A model generated the notes under the pieces. That model saw nothing but the letters and a program-made list of their open reading frames with translations. It had not been told where the DNA came from and made no database searches. Positions 45,235-53,566 of a stretch of 64,000 nt of DNA are shown here, piece after piece. The position numbers and the translations under genes are program-made. Numbering within the stretch: the stretch's first letter is position 1; each line of letters opens with the position of its first letter. This stretch comes from Sphingobacteriales bacterium 39-19 (GTDB lineage Bacteria; Bacteroidota; Bacteroidia; Chitinophagales; Chitinophagaceae), in contig MKTX01000004.1 of the NCBI GenBank assembly GCA_001898465.1, positions 1 to 64,000 on the forward strand, in the 5' to 3' direction.

Positions 45235-45254
45235 AATATATCTAACGATATATT
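45235..45254. promoter_or_regulatory. 8-bp perfect dyad upstream of the excisionase-like gene
   Basis: AATATATC-TAAC-GATATATT lies 72 bases before the start codon. It is a candidate operator for one of the island's helix-turn-helix proteins. Confidence 0.4.
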
Positions 45255-45344
45255 TCACATCGGTTGAGAAATGTTGAATTGGAGTTTGTGTTGTGTTTTG
45301 TTGTGCTGGATATCCTTTTTATTTCAATAAAAAAGATTCAGTAG

Positions 45345-45366
45345 TTTGAATAATTAAATATTCAAA
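45345..45366. promoter_or_regulatory. 8-bp perfect dyad between integrase and excisionase-like genes
   Basis: TTTGAATA-N6-TATTCAAA is a perfect inverted repeat. It lies about 80 bases past the integrase stop and 180 bases before the excisionase-like start; operator or recombination-protein site is possible. Confidence 0.35.
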
Positions 45367-45447
45367 TCAACAGTGCAAAAGTGACCTGTGTAAACCAAAT
45401 GTAATCAAAAATAATTACTGTGCAAAAAGAGGGAGTATTTTAACTTT

Positions 45448-46590
45448 TCATAAGGCTATCAATTCTGGAATTTTATTTGCCGCTTCTATTTTCTTTTTAT
45501 CAATCACTTTCGCATATATCTCGGTTGTTTTTAAATGCCTATGCCCTAGTAATTTTGAAACTGTGTATATATCGGTATTCATTGAAAGTTGTAAAGTAGC
45601 AAAACTATGGCGTGCGCAATGGAACGTAATATTCTTTGTTATGCCTGCATCTTTTATCCACTCTTTCAATTGAATATTGTTCCAGGCACTGTATGTAAGA
45701 TTTGGAATTACTTCCGAATGAGTGTTTAAATTTTCACCAAGTAGTTTAACCGCCTGTTCGGCTATCGGCAGGATTTCCGCTCCTTTTGTTTTCTTTTGAG
45801 TAAATTTTAAAAACCACCCGTCCGTTTCACTATGTTGTATATTCTCCCATCTGAGTAATTTGATATCAGACCATCTCAACCCAGTTAAAGCACTGAATAA
45901 AAATGCTTTCTTCATTTCTTCCAAATGAAAAGGTGTTTTGACTAACTTTTGTAACTCTTCAAAGGTTAAAAACTCACGATGCGTGTCTGCAGCCTTCACA
46001 GACTTAACCCGTACGGCCGGATTCTCTTTTATCATTCTATTGTTGTAAGCTTCCCGTAACGCAGCCCTCACTTTATTAAAATACGACAGTATTGAGTTTT
46101 GATTCAGTTTAGTAGTTTTATTACCCTTTCTTGTTTTACAAGTCAGCAGATAATCTTTAAACGACTCCAAAAAGCGATCATCAACTTTCTCCAAAGCAAT
46201 ATCATTGTTGCCAAGAAAATCAACCAAGTGTTTATATGTGCTGAGCCAGTTACCATGATTTCCAATTGAATCATATTTTTTATCTACCAGCATTTTGAAG
46301 TAAGCAAGAAATCCAACTTTAGAACGAACGCTGCTTACAAAACTGTGAGCATTTGATTGCTGATCCAATATTCTTTTTGCGTGAATAGCTTCCGCCAGTT
46401 TCTGCGTTTCTTTGTTATGCTCACGCTCAATATTCGTTTTCGGTTTTTCAAATAAGTATAATTTCAAAAACTCATAATGTCGTTTTTTGCCATCAACATA
46501 TAATAAGTATAGACTTTCCTTTCGCTGCCTGCCGTTTTTCTCATTTCTTTCTGATAACTGGCTTTTCCTTTTTCTAAGATAAATACGCAT
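45448..46590 (-). CDS. int: Tyrosine recombinase / integrase
   Basis: A 380-residue integrase. N-terminal arm-binding (residues 1-90, very basic), SAM-like core-binding domain (about 105-205; FLESFKDYLLTCKTRKGNKTTKLNQNSILSYF), then the catalytic domain. First catalytic Arg in ALTGLRWSDIKLL (about 237), HxxR in FHCARHSFATL (about 325), the second His in LLGHRHLKTTEIY, and the nucleophile Tyr in EIYAKV (about 360). The set R-H-R-H-Y is complete. It lies about 0.86 kb from the mnmE end and most likely made the mnmE insertion. Confidence 0.92.
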   Translation of the reverse strand: MRIYLRKRKSQLSERNEKNGRQRKESLYLLYVDGKKRHYEFLKLYLFEKPKTNIEREHNKETQKLAEAIHAKRILDQQSNAHSFVSSVRSKVGFLAYFKMLVDKKYDSIGNHGNWLSTYKHLVDFLGNNDIALEKVDDRFLESFKDYLLTCKTRKGNKTTKLNQNSILSYFNKVRAALREAYNNRMIKENPAVRVKSVKAADTHREFLTFEELQKLVKTPFHLEEMKKAFLFSALTGLRWSDIKLLRWENIQHSETDGWFLKFTQKKTKGAEILPIAEQAVKLLGENLNTHSEVIPNLTYSAWNNIQLKEWIKDAGITKNITFHCARHSFATLQLSMNTDIYTVSKLLGHRHLKTTEIYAKVIDKKKIEAANKIPELIAL

Positions 46591-46605
46591 GATTTTACTG
46601 TTTTT

Positions 46606-46627
46606 GGTTACTAAATTTTATGTAACC
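46606..46627. promoter_or_regulatory. Dyad GGTTAC-N10-GTAACC upstream of the integrase
   Basis: A perfect 6-bp inverted repeat 16 bases before the integrase ATG, which would overlap its promoter or leader. The GTTAC half recurs in the hairpin at 46700-46724, suggesting one binding protein. Confidence 0.35.
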
Positions 46628-46699
46628 ATCCGCCGTACTTTTCATTTTGGCAACAGTTCCCGCCATAATTGCGGGTATTTTAATCATATAAGTATCCAA

Positions 46700-46724
46700 G
46701 TTACTTTCTCTGACAGAAAGTAAC
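46700..46724. other. 10-bp perfect hairpin GTTACTTTCT / AGAAAGTAAC
   Basis: A 10-bp stem with loop CTGAC lies between the zinc-ribbon regulator and the integrase. On the plus strand a T-rich stretch follows. It may be a terminator/attenuator or a binding site; the sequence alone does not decide. Confidence 0.45.
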
Positions 46725-46834
46725 CTGATTTTTACGTTTTAATTGAAGTGTTTAAGTTTACTGACCGTATTATTCGAATAAGGTTTGAAATGGAATCTAG
46801 GCGGTTTAAACCGGTAATAAACACATTGGTTAGG

Positions 46835-47218
46835 TTAAATCTGGGAATCGATAAATGCAGACAAAATTGATCGATTAAACATATGTTTTTTGCCAACCTT
46901 TACAGAATTGAGTTTACCCGCTAAAACCCACCTTCTCAAAGTGAGTGCAGATATATTTATTAAAATAGCCGCCTCTTTTAAAGTTAAATGCTCTTTGCAT
47001 TGAATCACCTTAATATCTGCTTCCGTAATCAGAGTGCTGTTATTTCTTTGTATTTCGGCAATAGTTTCAGTATGCTGAATCTTTTGATTTCTTTGGTTTT
47101 GTTTATACAATCGCTTTGCACAATTATCAGAGCATGTTTTTGTAGTTGTCTTCTTTGCAAAGAATTCAATTCTGCAATACGCACAGTTTTTGAGAATATT
47201 CATGTTGCTACTCATCAT
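46835..47218 (-). CDS. Zinc-ribbon plus MerR/excisionase-like helix-turn-helix protein
   Basis: A 127-residue protein. An N-terminal zinc-binding knuckle C12-x2-C15...C29-x3-C33 is followed by a basic coiled linker. A C-terminal HTH_17-type domain (about 78-125; LTLKEAAILINISALTLRRWVLAGKLNSVKVGKKHMF) closes it. Such proteins are usually the first gene of Bacteroidota integrative elements and act as excisionase or regulator. Its start lies 22 bases from an array of five TATCA repeats, which it may bind. Confidence 0.78.
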   Translation of the reverse strand: MMSSNMNILKNCAYCRIEFFAKKTTTKTCSDNCAKRLYKQNQRNQKIQHTETIAEIQRNNSTLITEADIKVIQCKEHLTLKEAAILINISALTLRRWVLAGKLNSVKVGKKHMFNRSILSAFIDSQI

Positions 47219-47240
47219 TGATTTTTTTGATTATTAGATG

Positions 47241-47285
47241 TATCATTCCGTATCAAACTGTATCATTGATTATCATTTCGTATCA
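47241..47285. repeat. Five TATCA motifs at exact 10-bp spacing
   Basis: TATCA begins at 47241, 47251, 47261, 47271 and 47281. One motif per helical turn on the same DNA face is the pattern of cooperative protein binding, as at phage and integrative-element arm sites. The array is between the zinc-ribbon regulator and the att core in mnmE. Confidence 0.7.
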
Positions 47286-47446
47286 ACTTTTCAGTTTGTC
47301 CGCATAAAATCCATGATTTTTGAAATAGTATCCAACTTAATAAATGTAAAACTGCTACTAAAGGCAGAAAAAGACATAAAATCGGCAAGAATAACTGCTT
47401 GAGTATGTGTTATAATAGCGTAAAATCCGCTGCTACCGTGGCTTGG

Positions 47447-47464
47447 CTATTTTCCGATACAAAA
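47447..47464 (-). repeat. Right attachment-site candidate, the end of mnmE
   Basis: TTTTGTATCGGAAAATAG (minus strand) encodes Phe-Cys-Ile-Gly-Lys-stop, the last codons of mnmE. It pairs with the copy at 29177-29194. Integration here keeps the essential MnmE C-terminus intact. Confidence 0.75.
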
Positions 47465-48856
47465 TTTTCCGAAAATGGTTCCCAGGATATCTTTATCAAT
47501 TTCTACTTCACCGGTTATTTCGCCCAGGTAATGCAGGCATCTCCGGATATCGGGGCTCAGCAGATCGCCACTCAGATGCTGTGCCATGCCGTGCTCAATA
47601 GATAGCAGGCTTTCATACATTTTTTGTAACGCTTCCTGGTGGCGGGCATTGGTGACAATGCTGGCGTCGGGTGCCATTTTTTCATTGGCTACCTGTTTGT
47701 ATAAAAGATTACAAAGTTCGTCAAGGGCTGCTACGTTATCTTTTCTTTCTTTTAAGGACAGGAATAGCACCGGGTACGGAATGCTAGTTTTTTCTTTTTG
47801 CCAGCGCTCCAGCCGGGCGGGACTTAACAGGTCGGCTTTATTAAGTACCACTAAAATTTTTCCCGATGTTTTCACGTTTTGTAAAGCATAGGCTAAATCT
47901 TCGGGATTCTCTGCCTGGGCATCTGCCAGGTATAAAAGGATCCCGGCGCTTTGCATTTTTTCATATGTTTTTTTAATACCCAATTGCTCTATTATATCAC
48001 TGCTGTGCGAGCGGATACCTGCCGTATCAACAAACCGAAATAGGATACCTGCAATATTAATCGCCTCTTCAATGGTATCCCTGGTGGTGCCTGCAATATC
48101 GCTTACAATGGCCCGCTCTTCATTTAATAAAGCATTTAACAAGGTACTTTTACCGGCATTGGGTTTGCCGATGATGGCAACCTGAACACCATTTTTAATA
48201 ACATTGCCCAGGGCAAATGAATTTAATAAAGAAGTTGTCTCTTTCTTTAATTCGGAAATCAATTTTATAAACTGTGTCCTGTCTGCAAACTCTACATCTT
48301 CTTCTGAAAAGTCAAGTTCCAGTTCAATAAGCGCTGCAAAATAAATTAACTGTTCTCTTAAATGTGTAAGATCTTTTGAAAAACCGCCCCTTAATTGATT
48401 CAAAGCGGTTTGCCTTGCTGCTTCTGTATCAGAAGCAATCAGGTCGGCCACGGCCTCTGCCTGTGCCAGGTCCAGTTTGCCATTCAAAAAAGCACGCTGC
48501 GTAAATTCACCCGGCTTAGCTAAGCGGGCACCTTGCGCAATACAAGCTTGTATAATATCCTGCTGAATGCGGGCATTGCCATGACAACTGATTTCTGCAA
48601 CAGGTTCACCGGTATAACTTTTTTTTCCCTGGTATAAACTTATTACCACTTCATCAATCAGGGTTTGTTCATGTTGCAGGATGCCCACATGCAAGGTATG
48701 GCTGGGCTGTTTTTCCAGGTCTTTTTGAGGAAACAAAGTATTTACAATAGGGATGGCATCTGCGCCACTTAAGCGTATTACAGCAATGGCCGAGGCTCCC
48801 GGGGCCGTGGCAATAGCAACAATCGTATCATTCCAGTCCATCCATGTATGCATCAT
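47447..48856 (-). CDS. mnmE: tRNA modification GTPase MnmE
   Basis: A 469-residue protein that, with MnmG, installs the (carboxymethyl)aminomethyl group on wobble uridine 34 of certain tRNAs. N-terminal folate-binding domain (about 6-125; DTIVAIATAPGASAIAVIRLSG). The GTPase domain has G1 GKPNAGKST near 228, G2 GTTRDT, G3 DTAGI and G4 NKAD. The C-terminus ends CIGK with the catalytic-site cysteine. Start could be 48856 or the ATG at 48841 (MDWNDT), which matches homologues better. The gene end is the proposed island target, yet full-length protein is preserved. Confidence 0.95.
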   Translation of the reverse strand: MMHTWMDWNDTIVAIATAPGASAIAVIRLSGADAIPIVNTLFPQKDLEKQPSHTLHVGILQHEQTLIDEVVISLYQGKKSYTGEPVAEISCHGNARIQQDIIQACIAQGARLAKPGEFTQRAFLNGKLDLAQAEAVADLIASDTEAARQTALNQLRGGFSKDLTHLREQLIYFAALIELELDFSEEDVEFADRTQFIKLISELKKETTSLLNSFALGNVIKNGVQVAIIGKPNAGKSTLLNALLNEERAIVSDIAGTTRDTIEEAINIAGILFRFVDTAGIRSHSSDIIEQLGIKKTYEKMQSAGILLYLADAQAENPEDLAYALQNVKTSGKILVVLNKADLLSPARLERWQKEKTSIPYPVLFLSLKERKDNVAALDELCNLLYKQVANEKMAPDASIVTNARHQEALQKMYESLLSIEHGMAQHLSGDLLSPDIRRCLHYLGEITGEVEIDKDILGTIFGKFCIGK

Positions 48857-48907
48857 ACGGCAAAGATAATCCTATCTGTCATCCATTTTATGAACAGGAA
48901 TATACAT

Positions 48908-48934
48908 AAAAAAACCTCCTGGTTGCAGGAGGTT
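48908..48934 (-). terminator. Intrinsic terminator of the ton operon
   Basis: On the minus strand AACCTCCTG, loop of 4, CAGGAGGTT, followed by seven T. It is 22 bases past the tonB stop. Confidence 0.88.
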
Positions 48935-48955
48935 AAAATTATATTTCAATCCTTT

Positions 48956-49795
48956 TTATTCTTCACTTACAATAAATGTAATAGGTTGCCTGCGATACGC
49001 ATTTACATTCCGGCCATTTTGAAGGGCAGGAGTCCATTTAGGGCCTTTGCGTATAATTTTCATGGCTTCTTCTTCCATACCATAACCATGCTTGGTTTCG
49101 GCCTGTACATCACTTATACTACCATCTTTACTTACAATAAAGCGAACAACAACCTGGTAGGTGCCGGGAGGCGCCCCGTTATCTGCCGGTGTATTGGCGT
49201 TTAAATTATCCCGTAAGTATTTAGCCCATTTGGTTTGCCCACCGGGGAAACTGGCTTCTACTTCTACCTTATTAAATACTTTATTTTCATCTTCTTTAAT
49301 CACTGGCGCTTCCACTACCTGCGTACCCTTATCTTCTACAGGCGCCTGTACAATTTGCTGGGTATTTTCGCTCTTTACCGTTTCGGTACTTATTTTTTGA
49401 TCTTCTTTTATTTCCTGGATTTTTTCATCGGGTTTCACCTCTTCATCTTTTACAATTTTAGGAGGCGTAAACTTTACCTGGTTTACCGGTGGTGGTGGTG
49501 GCGGCGTAGGCGGTGGTGGCGGTGGTGGTGGTGGCGGTGGAAGTGGCTCATCCGTTTTCACATCTGCCATTTGGGTTTCCAGCACATTTACTTTTTCATT
49601 TCCTTTATTTTTATTGATAACATTTGCCAGCACAGTTCCTAAAAACAGGAGCAGTAAAATGATACCGGTTGCCAACAATGCTTTAATCATCGTTTTTTTA
49701 TAGTTCTTACGCAATTCGTAAGCTCCATATTTTTTATTCCTGCCATCAAAAATGATATCCAGGAGATCGGCACTTAAAATTTTATTTACGTCCAT
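48956..49795 (-). CDS. tonB: Energy transducer TonB
   Basis: A 279-residue TonB-family protein. One membrane anchor (about 38-58; ALLATGIILLLLFLGTVLANVI), then a proline-rich linker of many consecutive prolines (about 84-105) and a charged spacer. The C-terminal domain (about 185-279; ASFPGGQTKWAKYLRDNLN ... YQVVVRFIVSKDGSISDVQ ... YRRQPITFIV) contacts TonB boxes of outer-membrane transporters. It passes proton-motive energy from ExbB/ExbD to those receptors. Last gene of the exbB-exbD-exbD-tonB operon. Confidence 0.92.
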   Translation of the reverse strand: MDVNKILSADLLDIIFDGRNKKYGAYELRKNYKKTMIKALLATGIILLLLFLGTVLANVINKNKGNEKVNVLETQMADVKTDEPLPPPPPPPPPPPTPPPPPPVNQVKFTPPKIVKDEEVKPDEKIQEIKEDQKISTETVKSENTQQIVQAPVEDKGTQVVEAPVIKEDENKVFNKVEVEASFPGGQTKWAKYLRDNLNANTPADNGAPPGTYQVVVRFIVSKDGSISDVQAETKHGYGMEEEAMKIIRKGPKWTPALQNGRNVNAYRRQPITFIVSEE

Positions 49796-49842
49796 TGTAA
49801 TCTTTTAATAATGAGATTCAAAATTGTAAAAATTCCATACGG

Positions 49843-50391
49843 TTATTTAATCCCGTTGGCTTCTTCTGTATCTTTTATAAGTTTGGCTTCTGTATCAGTT
49901 ATATCTACTTCCGCATAGTGTCCCGGGGGGATGTCGTTAATACTCATTTCATCCAGGATATTGATCGCATTGCCAAATTTTGAATCTTTATCTGATTTAA
50001 TAATATACATCAGGTCATCAATAGGTGTTGCTTTCTTTTTTTCAAGGATCAACTTGCGGATTTCTTTAAAATTGGTGCTTTTAAATTGTTCACTCAATGT
50101 ATTGGGATCAAGCTGGCCGTAGTAATAATAAATTTGGTTATTTTTTCCCAATAGCAAAGTCATGGCTCCGGAGTTTTTCACTTTTATCTGTTGCGTGGTA
50201 TCATCATCTTTGGGTTCATTCATATTCATGGCCGTACTTTGGCTCATGGTAGTGGTAAACACAAAGAAGGTAAGCAGCAGAAAGCCAAGATCTACCATGG
50301 GTGTAAGATCCACACGGGTAGAAAGCTTCTTCGATTTTTTTACGCCCGGGCCTTTTTTACCGCCACCCGACGAGGTATCTATTTCTGCCAT
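49843..50391 (-). CDS. exbD: Biopolymer transport protein ExbD/TolR (second copy)
   Basis: A 182-residue protein with one N-terminal membrane span (about 27-46; TRVDLTPMVDLGFLLLTFFVFTT). The key aspartate of the proton path is in DLTPMVDLGF. The periplasmic part is shorter than in the first copy. It works with ExbB as the stator of the Ton motor. Two tandem exbD genes are usual in Bacteroidota. It lies between exbD copy 1 and tonB. Confidence 0.92.
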   Translation of the reverse strand: MAEIDTSSGGGKKGPGVKKSKKLSTRVDLTPMVDLGFLLLTFFVFTTTMSQSTAMNMNEPKDDDTTQQIKVKNSGAMTLLLGKNNQIYYYYGQLDPNTLSEQFKSTNFKEIRKLILEKKKATPIDDLMYIIKSDKDSKFGNAINILDEMSINDIPPGHYAEVDITDTEAKLIKDTEEANGIK

Positions 50392-50429
50392 TTCAATTTT
50401 TTTTAATCGTTAAGCGAATAATGTTTTCT

Positions 50430-51071
50430 TTATTTCTTTTGTGACCTGAGATACAATTCAGAACCTACGGGAACGGGCTCGCCATTGGTAACAATACGGA
50501 ATTTGTATAACTGGTTATTCTTAAAGGCTTGTTTTATTTGTTTGAAACCGGGGTAAAGGGCATCGTTATCGCCTTTTACCAATAATGTTTCTTCCAGTTT
50601 TCTTTGATCGCCCCCGGCATATACATTGGTAATGCTCCTAAGCCAGGTCGTTAATTCATTTTTGGCCGAATCGGTAGGGATACCGGGCATTTTAGCAGGG
50701 TCTAATTCCATACCGAGTCCTGATTTTACCTGGTTTAACGGCAAACCGTAAAACAGTTGTTTTTTCCATTTGGTAAGTTCAGATGCTGTTAAATTCATTC
50801 CCTGTGTCAGGTTCAGGTTTTCCAGGGTTTCATCTTTTTTAGTATTCTCACCAAACATTAAAAAGGTTCTGCCATCTTTAGTGAGTGTGATGATAATTGA
50901 TTTATCCGGAACAGCCACAGCCGAAACTGAACTGGGCGGGGTGATGGTAAGTACTTCCGGTGGCTTTTGCTTTGTTGCTAAAATGAAGAAAGTCAAAAGC
51001 AGGAAGGCTACATCACACATTGCCGTCATATCTACTGTCGTACTCTTACGGGGTAGCTTAGGTCTTGACAT
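50430..51071 (-). CDS. exbD: Biopolymer transport protein ExbD/TolR (first copy)
   Basis: A 213-residue ExbD. The membrane segment TTVDMTAMCDVAFLLLTFFILAT is near residues 11-33 with the proton-path Asp in MCDVAF. The periplasmic domain (about 40-213) is longer than in copy 2 and contains a central insert rich in Lys, Leu and Thr. It forms a heteromeric motor with ExbB and the second ExbD. Spacing of about 60 bases from exbB supports one operon. Confidence 0.92.
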   Translation of the reverse strand: MSRPKLPRKSTTVDMTAMCDVAFLLLTFFILATKQKPPEVLTITPPSSVSAVAVPDKSIIITLTKDGRTFLMFGENTKKDETLENLNLTQGMNLTASELTKWKKQLFYGLPLNQVKSGLGMELDPAKMPGIPTDSAKNELTTWLRSITNVYAGGDQRKLEETLLVKGDNDALYPGFKQIKQAFKNNQLYKFRIVTNGEPVPVGSELYLRSQKK

Positions 51072-51130
51072 TATAAATTATTTATTAGTATTTACTATTA
51101 AGATGCATTTCCAGGGATTCTTCACAAATA

Positions 51131-51988
51131 TTATTTGTAAAGAGATGCAAAAGATTGCGTCAGCGTAAAACCGGATTCGTCAATACCGTATGTAATACCA
51201 TCAATTTTAGTAGTAAATATATTATAGAATACAATCGCTACTGCCGAGGTACCAATACCCAGGGCTGTATTATATAAGGCTTCTGCAATACCTACAGATA
51301 GTTTGCTGGCTGCAGCGCCACCCCCGCTATCTTCACCCAGGGCAGCAAAGGCACGAATCATACCCATTACCGTACCCAACAGGCCGACTAATGTTGCAAT
51401 TGAGGCAATAGTAGAAAGGAAAACCAGGTTTTTTTCGAGCATGGGCAGTTCCAGTGCTGTGGCTTCTTCTACTTCCTTTTGAATAGCCAATACTTTTTGT
51501 TCGGTAGAAAGTTCATTATTTGAGATCATATCACGGTAGCGAAAAAGGCCGGCTTTCATTACATTGCCTACAGAGCCTTTTTGTTTATCGCATTCTGCAA
51601 TTGCGGCATCCACATTTTTATTGGCCAGGTTATATTGCACTTTACGAATAAAGTCAGCATTATTTCCTGTACCGGTAGCTTTTGAAATTGTAAGAAACCT
51701 TTCTATTACAAAGGTGATCATAGTTAAGAATGTACCTATCAGAATGGGTACAATAATACCACCCAGGTACATCCGGCTTAATACAGTTTTGGGTTCTTCC
51801 CTATCTGGCCAGAAACCACCCCCAGTGCCATGTCCAAAGTTATCCGGGTTGCCCAATACAAATCTCCATAAAATGTAGCCTATGATAAGGCAAATAACGG
51901 GTGCGAGGAGCGAAATGATATTGCTCGATTTTTTTGCCTGAACCGTAGTTACCGGTTTAACTGTTGCAGTTGGTTTGATGTCTGCCAT
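51131..51988 (-). CDS. exbB: MotA/TolQ/ExbB proton channel family protein
   Basis: A 285-residue inner-membrane protein with three membrane spans (about 28-45, 78-98 and 190-215, plus the TolQ-type C-terminal span near 240-262). The family core LVFLSTIASIATLVGLLGTVMGMIRAFAALG and SVGIAEALYNTALGIGTSAVAIVFYNIF is intact. It has a longer N-terminal extension than E. coli ExbB, as is common in Bacteroidota. It is the pentameric channel of the Ton motor and the first gene of the operon. Confidence 0.93.
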   Translation of the reverse strand: MADIKPTATVKPVTTVQAKKSSNIISLLAPVICLIIGYILWRFVLGNPDNFGHGTGGGFWPDREEPKTVLSRMYLGGIIVPILIGTFLTMITFVIERFLTISKATGTGNNADFIRKVQYNLANKNVDAAIAECDKQKGSVGNVMKAGLFRYRDMISNNELSTEQKVLAIQKEVEEATALELPMLEKNLVFLSTIASIATLVGLLGTVMGMIRAFAALGEDSGGGAAASKLSVGIAEALYNTALGIGTSAVAIVFYNIFTTKIDGITYGIDESGFTLTQSFASLYK

Positions 51989-52184
51989 AAAAATTCAAAT
52001 TTTAATAAGTGAAAATTAAATTGTTCGTTAAATTTCTGTTAGGTTTAAATACATACATTATTTTCATCGGTTTGGATATAGAGCCAACAAGTTAATAAAA
52101 TATTCCAAAGTTGAACCATTGTAATAAAAAATATTTTTTTAACTTTTTTATAAAGAAGTATTCCGTTTATTAAAAACCATCCAC

Positions 52185-53468
52185 CTATTCGTACCGTAAG
52201 GCTACTACAGGATCAAATTTTGAGGCTTTGTAAGCAGGGTATAACCCAGCCACCAGCCCCGTTACTGTACACACAAAAATGGCGATTATTACCCAGGCCC
52301 AGGGAATTACAAACCCGGTTTTCAATAAAACGGCAACAATATTTCCTACCAGTATGCCGGCAATAATTCCTGCTACTGCCCCCATGATACTGATGAAAAT
52401 GGATTCAAACAAAAATTGCAGCTGAATATCCCGCCGGGTACTGCCCAATGCTTTCGCCAATCCTATTTCCCGGGTTCGTTCATTTACGGCCACCAGCATA
52501 ATATTCATGAGTCCGATGGCAGCGCCGATTAATGTAATCAGGGCGATACCAATGGTACCTTTTTCTAAGAACCCCAGGTTGGTAAGTAAAGATTCGGCAA
52601 TACTATCGCTTTTAATAATTTCAAAGTTATCTTCATCGGTTACCGGTAAACCCCTGATGGGCCGCATTACAGCGGTGGCTTCACCTATTGCCATATCCAT
52701 ACGCTTGAGATCTTTTACCATTACCGATACGGTATAAGAAGTTCTGCTGGTAGCATACATACGCCTCACATTATTATAGGGAATAATAATAATGCGGCTG
52801 GTATTAAAAAAAGCGCTGGATCCTTTATCTTCTAAAACGGCTATCACTTTATAAGGCACATGATCGGCATTAATTACTTTATCTACCGCTTTTGCCGGGT
52901 TTTCGGGAAATAATTTTTCAGCAACCGCACTCCCGATCATACAAACCGGCGAGCCTGAATTGATTTCTGTTTGTGTAAAATTTCTTCCGTTTTGTATGGT
53001 ATATCCATTAATCTCCAGGTAATTTTCATCGCTTCCAAAAATGTTTACATCCGGGTTTGTTTTCTTATTTCCATAGTTTGCCACAATGCCGCCACCACCC
53101 CTTAATGCAATACTAACAATAGAACCCGGAAAATGAAACCTTTCTTTAAATGTACTTGCCTGGTCAAAAGTTAAGGGCAGCCCCTGGTTAGACCTTTTTG
53201 TTTTTAATGAAGATTTTTTTTCGAGTCCCGAAGAAGCATTCCGCTGCCTGCCAAAACGATTGTTTTGATCTTTATACCGGATGGTAAAAGCATTGGCACC
53301 CATGGTGGAAAAACTGGTAGTGAGGCTATTGGTAGCCGCTTGTATGGCAGTAATGATGAGGATTAACGCAAAGATGCCCAAAGCCATAATGATTACCGTA
53401 ATAGCGGTACGCAATTTATTTCCTTTTACGTTTTTCCAGGAAAATGCCAGGGTGTCGTTAATCGTCAT
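52185..53468 (-). CDS. MacB/FtsX-type ABC transporter permease
   Basis: A 427-residue permease. One N-terminal span (about 17-40), a large periplasmic MacB-type domain (about 45-290; GANAFTIRYKDQNNRFG, NGRNFTQTEINSGSPVCMIGSAVAEKLFP) and three C-terminal spans with the FtsX signature (NIMLVAVNERTREIGLAKALGSTRRDIQLQFLFES). Family members couple ATP hydrolysis to export of lipoproteins, peptides or signalling, or to mechanical transmission. No ATPase gene is next to it. The terminator at 53526-53550 separates it from the nuo operon. Confidence 0.85.
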   Translation of the reverse strand: MTINDTLAFSWKNVKGNKLRTAITVIIMALGIFALILIITAIQAATNSLTTSFSTMGANAFTIRYKDQNNRFGRQRNASSGLEKKSSLKTKRSNQGLPLTFDQASTFKERFHFPGSIVSIALRGGGGIVANYGNKKTNPDVNIFGSDENYLEINGYTIQNGRNFTQTEINSGSPVCMIGSAVAEKLFPENPAKAVDKVINADHVPYKVIAVLEDKGSSAFFNTSRIIIIPYNNVRRMYATSRTSYTVSVMVKDLKRMDMAIGEATAVMRPIRGLPVTDEDNFEIIKSDSIAESLLTNLGFLEKGTIGIALITLIGAAIGLMNIMLVAVNERTREIGLAKALGSTRRDIQLQFLFESIFISIMGAVAGIIAGILVGNIVAVLLKTGFVIPWAWVIIAIFVCTVTGLVAGLYPAYKASKFDPVVALRYE

Positions 53469-53525
53469 AAATGTAATATGCCTAAAGATAGGGAATTGCT
53501 ATAAAATGATGCATGCAATGGGGGC

Positions 53526-53550
53526 AAAAAAACCCGGCTATGCGGGCTTT
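53526..53550 (-). terminator. Intrinsic terminator at the end of the nuo operon
   Basis: On the minus strand AAAGCCCG, loop of 6, CGGGTTTT with a run of seven T; one G-T pair in the 8-bp stem. It lies 17 bases past the nuoN stop. Confidence 0.82.
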
Positions 53551-53566
53551 ATATTTTTATACCAGA

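Larger units (their letters stand above)
29177..47464. mobile_element. Probable genomic island integrated in the 3' end of mnmE
   Basis: About 18.3 kb bounded by the two 18-bp mnmE-end sequences in the same orientation. The end next to mnmE carries a tyrosine recombinase, two excisionase-like helix-turn-helix genes, a toprim/DUF3987 primase-helicase and an XRE regulator, all visibly more A+T-rich than flanking genes. The other end carries an RHS/YD-repeat operon as cargo. No relaxase or conjugation gene was seen, so it would need a helper or may be decayed. The cargo and the integrase module could represent separate insertions, as a 0.8 kb non-coding stretch divides them. Confidence 0.6.

Noticed and set aside
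49480..49560. GGT/GGC-rich simple repeat
   Set aside because: It is the antisense of the proline-rich linker of tonB, a normal feature of the gene.
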